NCBI GenBank assembly: GCA_036346355.1
Contig: CM070577.1
Span: 14,011,666-14,075,665 of the forward strand
Length of the DNA stretch: 64,000 nt
From: Rhipidocladum racemiflorum
Taxonomy: Eukaryota; Streptophyta; Magnoliopsida; Poales; Poaceae
Direction: 5' to 3'
The translations under genes were made by a program, and so were the position numbers. Positions within the stretch are counted from its first letter, which is position 1, and each line of letters opens with the position of its first letter. Shown in pieces: positions 56,847-64,000 of the stretch. The notes under the pieces are model-generated. The model was not told the DNA's origin. It was given only the letters and a program-made list of their open reading frames with translations, and made no database searches.

Positions 56847-57935
56847 ATGGTGAACACTCGTCACAGCTCTAACAATCCCCCTCCATCAGGCTTGCCACCT
56901 CCTCCTGCAGATGGATCGACCTGGCAGCAGATGATGGAAAATCATAATTAGCTTATCCAACAGCTAGCACAAAGTATCAACAATAATCAGAATGCTCAAG
57001 CTGGTGCTCCTCAGCATCACCTGCAGAACAAGTTGCCGGAATTTATGAGGACTTAGCCTCCAGTTTCTCCAGTAGTGCAGAGCCTCTCGATGCAGTCGAC
57101 TGGCTCAGGACCATCGAGAAGAAGCTGGACATCATCTAGTGCAGTGACCGAGAGCGAGTCTTGTTCGCTTCTTATCAGCTGAGTGGACCCGCTGCAGAGT
57201 GGTGGGACAACTTTCGAGTCACTCACTGGGACGCTCAAGCTATCACCTGGGATGATTTTGTGCGAGCCTTTCGCCGAGCTCATATCCCTACGGGCGTCAT
57301 TGCACTCAAGAAGAAGGAATTCCGTTCCTTGCGTCAGAGAGGACGCACCGTGATGGAATATCTGTACAGGTTTAATCACTTGGCCAGATATGCTCCAGAA
57401 GACATGGCCACCAATGAAGCGAAGCAGGAGCGCTTCATTGAAGGATTGAATGACGAGTTGGCAGTTCAACTCATATCTCATGACTACGTTGACTTCCAGC
57501 AGCTAGTCAACAAGGCCATTCGCCAGGAGGGCAAGCATCAAGAAATGGAGAGCCGCAAGAGGAGAATGGCTTTCCAGAGAAACAACCATGGAGGACACCC
57601 TAAGCCTTGCACCGCGATGCCTCAGCCTCCGCAGCATGTCAGACCTCAGGTTCCCTCTTCTTCCAGGGCATTAGTGGCACCACAACGTCCTGCCAACGCC
57701 AACTTCAAGCCACCACCAGCCCTAGCAGGCAAGCAGATCCAGAGGACTTCACAGGCTGGAGTCCAGTGCTACTACTGTCATGAGATGGGGCATTATGCAA
57801 ACCAGTGCCCTAAGAAGAGAGCAGCGCTAGCACCAGCACCAACCAGACCCAACACTTCAGCTCTTCCAGCAACAGCTCCTAAGAAGCCAGTACCGGCAGT
57901 AAGAGGCCGTTTCAACAATATCACAGCAGAGGAAG
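56847..57935 (+). pseudogene. gag: gag of element B
   Basis: The start is ATGGTGAACACTCG (56847), after CCAG. In-frame stops at 56949 and 57054 and a frameshift near 57064 break the front. A TAG at 57137 precedes the long open frame that starts at 57161. The gag domain includes AEWWDNF, FRSLRQRGRTVMEY and RYAPEDMA. The zinc knuckle CYYCHEMGHYANQC is at 57766-57807. The protein continues in the same frame into protease, so gag and pol were translated together. Confidence 0.88.
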
Positions 57936-60900
57936 CCCAGGACGCTCCAGATGTGGTCGTTGGTATGTTCCTTGTAAATTCTTTCCCAGCATCAGTTTTA
58001 TTCGATTATGGAGCTTCACATTCTTTTGTTGCTAGTCGATTTGTGGGTAAGCATGGGGTAGCCGCCTTTCCTCTTATCAGCTCCCCCAACTTAGAAGTAA
58101 GAGTCAATGCAATTTGCCCAAAAGTCCCTTTGATTATAGAAGGACATTCCTAGCCAACTTAATAGCTATGAAATCCCAAGATTTGGATGTGATCCTTAGC
58201 ATGGACTGGTTAGCCAAGAATAAGAGTCAAATTAATTACTCCAACCGGACTATTGAACTCACCAATGAAGATGGAATCAAGGTTGAGTATGAGTCCAAGA
58301 CCAACGGGGATAAACAAGTCAGTCTTAATAGACTCAAGGGCTTAAGTATAGAGCAAGTGCCGGTAGTACAAGAATATCCGGATGTTTTCCCAGAGGAGTT
58401 GCCCGGTATGCCTCCTAACAGAGACATTGAGTTCATAATCGACCACATCCCTAGTACAGCCCCGATTTCAAAGTGGCCATACAGAATGCCAGCCAATTAG
58501 TTAGCTGAGTTAAAGAAGAAAATTTGAGAGTTGTAAGACAAGGGATACGTCAGACCAAGTTCGTCACCTTGGGATGCACCTATTCTTTTTGTCAAGAAAA
58601 AGGACGGTAGCATGAGGATGTGTGTGGATTATAGTGCTCTTAATGAAGTCACCATTAAGAACAAATATCCCTTACCCAGGATCGATGACTTGTTTGATCA
58701 GTTAAAGGGAGCAGGTGTCTTCTCCAAAATAGATCTTCGGTCAGGATATCATCAGCTAAAAATTCGACATGAAGATGTATCCAAGACAGCCTTCACCACT
58801 CGGTATGGACTTTATGATTACACGGTTGTGTCATTTGGGCTGACCAATGCACCAGTCTATTTCATGAATACGATGAATAAGGTATTCATGGAATTCCTAG
58901 ATAAATTTGCGGTGGTGTTCATTGATGATATTCTCATCTACTCTAGAGATGAAAAAGAGCACGAGACACATCTGAGGTTAATATTGGAAAAACTCAGGGA
59001 TCACCAAATGTATGCCAAGTTTAGCAAGTACGAGTTTTGGTTGAAGGAAGTAGGATTTCTTGGACATATTGTGTCCGCAAGCGAAGTGGCCGTAGATCCA
59101 GCAAAGGTAGAAGCAGTAATGGATTGGGAGCAGTCCAAGTCTGTCTCCGAGGTTAGAAGTTTTCTGGGATTGGCTGGATATTATCGGAGGTTCATAGAGA
59201 GTTTCTCCAAGCTTGCGCGTTCGATGACTCAACTTCTAAAGAAGGAAAAGAAGTTTGAATGGACAGAATCTTATGAGAAAAGCTTTGTAGAGCTAAAGAA
59301 AAGACTTATCTCAGCACCAGTTCTAGTTCTACCAGATATTCACAAGGATTTTGTGATTTTATGTGATGCCTCGTAGCAAGATTTGTGATGTGTGCTAATG
59401 CAAGAAGGTAAAGTGGTAGCTTAGGCATCACGCCAGCTATAACCTCATGAGGAAAATTATCCTACTCATAACTTAATCTAGCCGCGATTGTGCATGCTTT
59501 GAAGATTTGGCGACATTACCTCACCGGTAATCAATGCGAAATATAAATTGATCATAAGAGTCTGAAGTATATATTCACCCAGACTAAACTCAACTTGAGG
59601 CAAAGAAGATGGCTAGAGCTGATAAAGGATTATGATCTCGGTATCCATTATCATCTAGGGAAAGCCAATGTGGTAGCGGATGCATTGAGCAGAAAAAGGC
59701 ATGTCAATATGATCAGTGCTAGGGAAGGCCTACGTGAGTTATGTCAGGAAATGAAGCGATTGAATCTGGAGATTGTCACTCACAGATCAGTGAATGCACT
59801 TGAAGTACAACCCACACTTCGAGATCAAATCAAAGAAGCCCAAAAAGAGGATACAGATGTCCAAGAGATTAAGAAGAATATGAGAAGAGGAAAATCTCCA
59901 GGATTTTTGGAGGATGAACAACGTGTTATATGGTTCGAGAAAATGTTGTGTGTGCCAAACCATAAAGAGATAAAGGAAGTACTTCAAGAAGCACATGAGT
60001 CTCCATTTTCTATTCATACCTGTAGTACAAAGATGTATCAAGATTTAAAGGAAAAGTACTGGTGGGTTATCATGAATAGGGAAATTGACGAGTATATTAC
60101 TCGCTGTGATGTCTATCAGAGGGTTAAAGCAGAACATTAGAGACCAGCAGGCCTATTACAGCCATTATCAGTCCAAGAATGGAAATGGGAGGAAATTGGA
60201 ATGGATTTCATCATTGGACTCCCTAAAACTCAAATAGGCTATGATTCCATTTGGGTAATAGTGGACCGTCTCACCAAAGTAGCCCACTTTATATCGGTGA
60301 ATACTAGGTATGGTGGAAATAAACTGGCAAAGCTTTATATAACCAAGATTGTGTGTCTACATGGAATTCCAAAGAAGATAGTCTCAAATCGAGGTAGTCA
60401 GTTTACCTCACGCTTCTGGAAGAGTTTACATGAAGCCATGGGGACCCGACTGAATTTTAGTATAGCATATCATCCTCAGACAGATGGACAAACAGAACGG
60501 GTAAACCAAATATTGGAAGATATGTTGCGTGCTTGTGCGTTGGATTATCATGCCAGTTGGGACAAGTGTCTCCCATTTGCTTAATTTTCATATAATAATA
60601 GTTATCAAGGTAGTTTGAAGATGTCACCATTTGAAGCACTGTATGGAAGGAAATGCAGAACTCTGCTCTTGTGGGATCAAGTTGGAGAGCGACAGTTGTT
60701 TGGTCCAAGTATTCTGAATGAGGCAGAAGAGAAAGTCAAGCTTATACAAGACAGACTCAAGATAGCTCAATCCAAGCATAAAAGCTATGCAGACAACCGC
60801 CGAAGAGAACTAGTTTTTGAACCAGGAGATCATGTGTATCTCAGAGTCACTCCCCTTAGAGGTGTGAGACGCTTTGGAAATAAAGGAAAGCTCGCACCGT

Positions 60901-61240
60901 GGTATGTGGGCCCGTACCCCATACTATCCAGGAAGGGAGAAGTCGCATATCATCTGAGTTTACCACCAGCACTGACAGGAGTACATGATGTGTTCCATGT
61001 GTCGCAGCTTAAGAAATGTCTACGAGTTCCCGCGGAGCAAGCACAGTTGGACGATATTGATATCCAGAAAGATCTAACCTATAAAGAACATCCAATCAAG
61101 ATTCTTGAGACTATTGAGCATGTCACTCGAAGAAAAACTATCCGCTTTTGCTAGGGTCAGTGGAGTCACCACTCGGAAATGAAGCTACATGGGAAAAAGA
61201 AGAGGAGCTAAAGTCCGAGTACCATCAAATCTTTGCTACG
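57936..61240 (+). pseudogene. pol: pol of element B: protease to chromodomain-like tail
   Basis: The protease active site reads FDYGASHSF (58001-58027); the residue between D and G is normally S or T and is Y here. A frameshift lies near 58140. RT (58540-59290) has MRMCVDYSALNEVT, IDLRSGYHQLKI and the catalytic VFIDDILIYS (58914-58943). RNase H (59290-59700) is frameshifted near 59470. In the integrase zinc finger the last cysteine is tyrosine (CDVY, 60103-60114). In the core the second catalytic aspartate is asparagine (VSNRGSQF, AAT at 60387-60389). A chromodomain-like tail follows (YKEHPIKILETIEHVTRRK, then EATWEKEEELKSEY in another frame, 61080-61230). Further stops are at 58498, 60138 and 60582. 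It is fused abruptly to LTR sequence at about 61240. Confidence 0.9.
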
Positions 61241-63458
61241 CTGCCGCCCGCAGCCGCCGCCGCTTTTCACGCGCTAGCCACCGTGCGAACCACGCGCCGT
61301 TGCGCCGCCAAACGCCGCCCCTCCCCCCTATAAGTACCCCCCAACGCCCCTAGGCTCCCGCACCCCACCCCGCCCTCTCTTCCCCGCTCTCCTCTCCTCT
61401 CCTCTCCGGCCGCTCCCGCCGCCTTCATCCTCTGCTCCGGCACCGCTGCCCGAGCCGCGCCGCTCTGTCGCCGACCTCGCCCACCTCCCTTCGGCCTCCT
61501 CCAGCTCCACCGACCCCGCCGCTGTCACCGACTTTCCCGCCGTCGCCGCTAAGGCGCTGCCTCCGCCGCCCCCTCCGGTGGTCGCCCGAGCCGCCATGGC
61601 CGCGTCCCCTCACGTGCGCACGCGTGCGCCGAGCGTACCGGCGCATGTGGACTCGGTCCACTGCCCTTTAACCTTAGGAAAATATTTCAAAAATCCAAAA
61701 ACCTACCGCTGACGTCAGCATAACGCAGTAATTCGGTTTTCTTTTGAGAAATAAATCCAAAAAATGTTGCTGATGTCATCATTGCGCAATAATTCGGATT
61801 TCCTTTAGAAAAATAATTCCAAAAATTCAGAAAAATCCTTTTTATTCTTTTTTAAACTTCCAGGAGCCCGTTTTCGCCCATTCGAACTCCGTTTGGCTTC
61901 GTTTTTCTTTCTAAATTCATCTAAAATCTTAAATTTTAGTTTTGTGCTAGTTTGGTATTTAATTTGAATTTATTTAGATTTTATTTGAAATTAGTTGCTT
62001 TTCGCGCGTAGATTACGAAGAGTCCGAGGAGTACCTAGGCGACTAATTTGAGCGGCAACTCGTTGAACCAGGCAAGTCACACCACCTTGATCATGTCGCT
62101 CCCAGTTTGAAAACTTGTATGTTGAATTTTAAAGTATTGCATGCCTATGTGTTGTACATATTATTTCCTGACCCAGTTTTAAATGCTAGTTATGCCCAAT
62201 ATTGGTATGCCACCCTTGAAATTGAGTTCCAATGCCCTTGTAACCTTAGGAAAAAATATGAACTATTATATGCCAATCGTTAGACATTGCTTAGACATGC
62301 TTAGAACTGAACTTAGGAAGTTTTGGGGGGTTTGTGTTAAAATAATGTTCTGTTAAAATGGAAGTCATGATGTTACTAATGTTGGAATGGTTAAAATGAA
62401 AATGACTTAGACTGGGCGAGAAATGGTTGGAAAGTGGTGAGGTTATGGTTCTGGGTTTGTGGAAAGTCTCGCCTAGTCAATTAAGGACCGCTCTGAGTTT
62501 CATTTAATGTAAAGTCTAACCGTACTACCACAAGTCTGAAATGGGATAGACCTGGCCAGCCGTATTTAATCATACCATGGACATTCATGCTATTTGGAGG
62601 TAGTGGTGTGGTAAAAGCGTGAGGCTGCCACTTTGGGGCAAGAGGGCTTTTGAATAGAGGGATTCTTTCAGCGGTGAAATCTTAGCGGGCATGACTACAT
62701 GTATGAGTTTTTATAGGGGTTTTGTTATGATTTTCTGTCACTCACCAAAGAAAGTGTGCTGACACAGGGAGAATATCATGCCTTGTGGATAAAGTTGTAC
62801 AAACTCTGCAGAGTGTCTAACTAATCGATTAGCCGCGCCCGCGGTTATGGGCATGCCGAGCAAGCTATTCTCAGATTAGAATTTAGTAATTTAAAATTTG
62901 GTTTACATAAATGATGTTGGGATGGAGGGAGTCCATCAGGGGTAAAATTTGGAAAGTTTCAGGATTGATTCCTGAGTTAAAAAAATGCTTAGATTTGACG
63001 GCCCTTATAAATTATGCCACTTAAAAATTATTTAAAATGTTTAGCAAACTATTGCTTTATGCTTAAAGGAACCATATAACCTTCCTTTGTTGCCTGCACA
63101 TTATATTGCATTTTCGGTGTGATTTGCCGAGTACGCTAGTACTCACCCTTGCTTAATCTACTGCTTCAGAGGAGGAGTATTTTGATGGTGAGGACCAATT
63201 GAACTAGGCCGTGCCCCCAGTCGTTTGCCTGTCGCAAATAAATTGGGCTCTATTTAATGTTCTTCATTTTCGCTGCTTTTATTTAGTCGTTTATTTATTT
63301 GTTGGCCTATGTGTCATTTTATTTGTAACTCTGAATATTTAATATTAATAAAGAGCGATGGATATGCTATGGTTTCATTTCTACTGTGTGTACTAGCATT
63401 TCCTAGACTAGTACAGAATACACAGAAGATTTCGGAGGTATTTTTTCAAGATCCGACA
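61241..63458 (+). repeat. B 3' LTR, 5'-truncated
   Basis: It matches the 5' LTR from about position 70 onward and ends GATCCGACA. The start of the LTR and the polypurine tract are missing, so the deletion junction between pol and LTR is near 61240. TATAAG is at 61329-61334. This copy shows the site lacking the copia-type solo LTR (62196-62206), so that insertion came after B's. Confidence 0.88.
63128..63145 (+). promoter_or_regulatory. LTR hairpin module in B 3' LTR
   Basis: CGAGTAC-GCTA-GTACTCA. The outer pair is lost relative to the 5' LTR copy (T to C), and the rest is unchanged. Confidence 0.75.
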
Positions 63459-64000
63459 ATACGACGCGCGCCTCACACAGGAGTATGATGTTGCCACGCG
63501 TCGTCTCTACATGTGTTTTTTCTTGAGCATATTAGAGATGTGAAAACTATATGCGAAAAAATAGGACGCTGTTATTTGATCACGAGAAGTAACATAATTG
63601 CTTCTGCACCTATTATGACGAGAATTCTATCTACATTCTCTGTCCTACGAAAACAATTGCGGATGTTTTCTAATCAGCTAATCATCAGGCATAGGTTCTT
63701 GTCGGGGATTGGTAAATCCTTTACTTTTGACAGCTCCTGGATTATATCAAATTATCCGGATGCCTGTGGCCTGGTTGATCAAGCCTAGGATTTGAGGTAT
63801 GTCGGGGATTTTGACTATTTTATATAAGGATCATTCTGCCCCGACAGCCGAACAACTCCCGACCATCAGCTTGGATGTGATATCCAAGCATGAGTTTCGA
63901 GCATTCCCATGCTCGAACATGAGTTTGCCCATGATACCGAAACAAGGCATGATCGGCTATAGGCCTCGAAGAAATGCCGGAGTAATCATGCTCGGCGAGG
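63459..64000. other. Unassigned sequence right of element B
   Basis: It starts with the target duplication ATACG but does not continue the integrase of element A. 63545-63611 repeats 46590-46656. An open frame 63513-63788 (91 codons) is not recognised. TGTCGGGG (63802) and CCCCGACA (about 63838) form a short inverted repeat, perhaps from another LTR end. The window ends in GC-richer sequence without a supported gene. Confidence 0.4.

Larger units (their letters stand above)
50905..63458 (+). mobile_element. B: Ty3/gypsy chromovirus-like element
   Basis: Flanked by a perfect 5-bp duplication ATACG (50900-50904 and 63459-63463). The 5' LTR starts TGTGACGCCC and ends GTCCGACA, followed by an initiator-Met-type primer site (55016-55031). 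Internal order: ORF0a, a MITE, ORF0b, gag, protease, RT, RNase H, integrase and a chromodomain-like tail, as in the Tekay/Del branch of chromoviruses. The end of pol, the polypurine tract and the first 70-80 bp of the 3' LTR are deleted. The element is inserted in the integrase of element A. Confidence 0.92.

Noticed and set aside
63802..63845. TGTCGGGG...CCCCGACA as a tiny LTR or MITE
   Set aside because: The inverted repeat is only 8 bp and no target duplication is seen.

Overview
This window is plant DNA and most likely grass (Poaceae). I found no host gene in 64 kb. Everything recognisable is transposable-element sequence: Ty3/gypsy LTR retrotransposons (one pair with a chromodomain-like integrase tail), a long-LTR family without gag or pol, a CACTA (En/Spm) DNA transposon of the kind common in grasses, Tourist-like and other MITEs, and solo LTRs. 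Stop codons and frameshifts break every long coding region. This is what repeat-dense, probably pericentromeric, heterochromatin looks like. The species cannot be named from the sequence alone.

Layout. 1-105 and 7404-9042 are an older LTR on the minus strand, split by a complete minus-strand element E1 (106-7398; target-site duplication, TSD, TTATT). 9060-9760 is a decayed LTR piece and 10055-10563 is a MITE. 10727-15203 is a 4.5-kb solo LTR, 'D' (TSD CTATA). 15216-46468 is one CACTA element of about 9.6 kb stretched to 31 kb by insertions: solo LTR 'G' (16164-17141, TSD AGATC) and LTR 'H' (17569-38252, near-match TSD). H contains a plus-strand array 'X' of the non-coding family (18318-36671), and X contains a minus-strand array 'M' of a related subfamily (23476-33180). 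The CACTA genes lie to the right: a TNP2-type transposase (38338-41540), a second protein (43680-45055) and a Ulp1-like domain (45222-46071). All three are pseudogenes.

46676-50899 is a truncated gypsy element 'A' (ORF0, gag, pol). Gypsy element 'B' (50905-63458, TSD ATACG) is inserted in its integrase. B carries two small ORFs upstream of gag, gag, and a pol with a chromodomain-like tail. A Copia-like solo LTR (51920-53748, TSD CCAAT) sits in its 5' LTR and a 231-bp Tourist-like MITE (TSD TTA) in its leader.

How the parts relate. The CACTA proteins would act on the CACTA ends at 15216 and 46468. B and A are former autonomous retrotransposons. E1, X and M have LTRs, primer-binding sites and polypurine tracts but no gag or pol, so they would have needed enzymes from another element. 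Five different LTR types share one module: a small hairpin whose stem bases covary between types, a CTCA branch-point-like end, and a pyrimidine-rich AG 22-25 nt downstream. I regard this module, and the paired ORFs with a possible dsRNA-binding-like shape upstream of gag in B, as the most interesting signals here.
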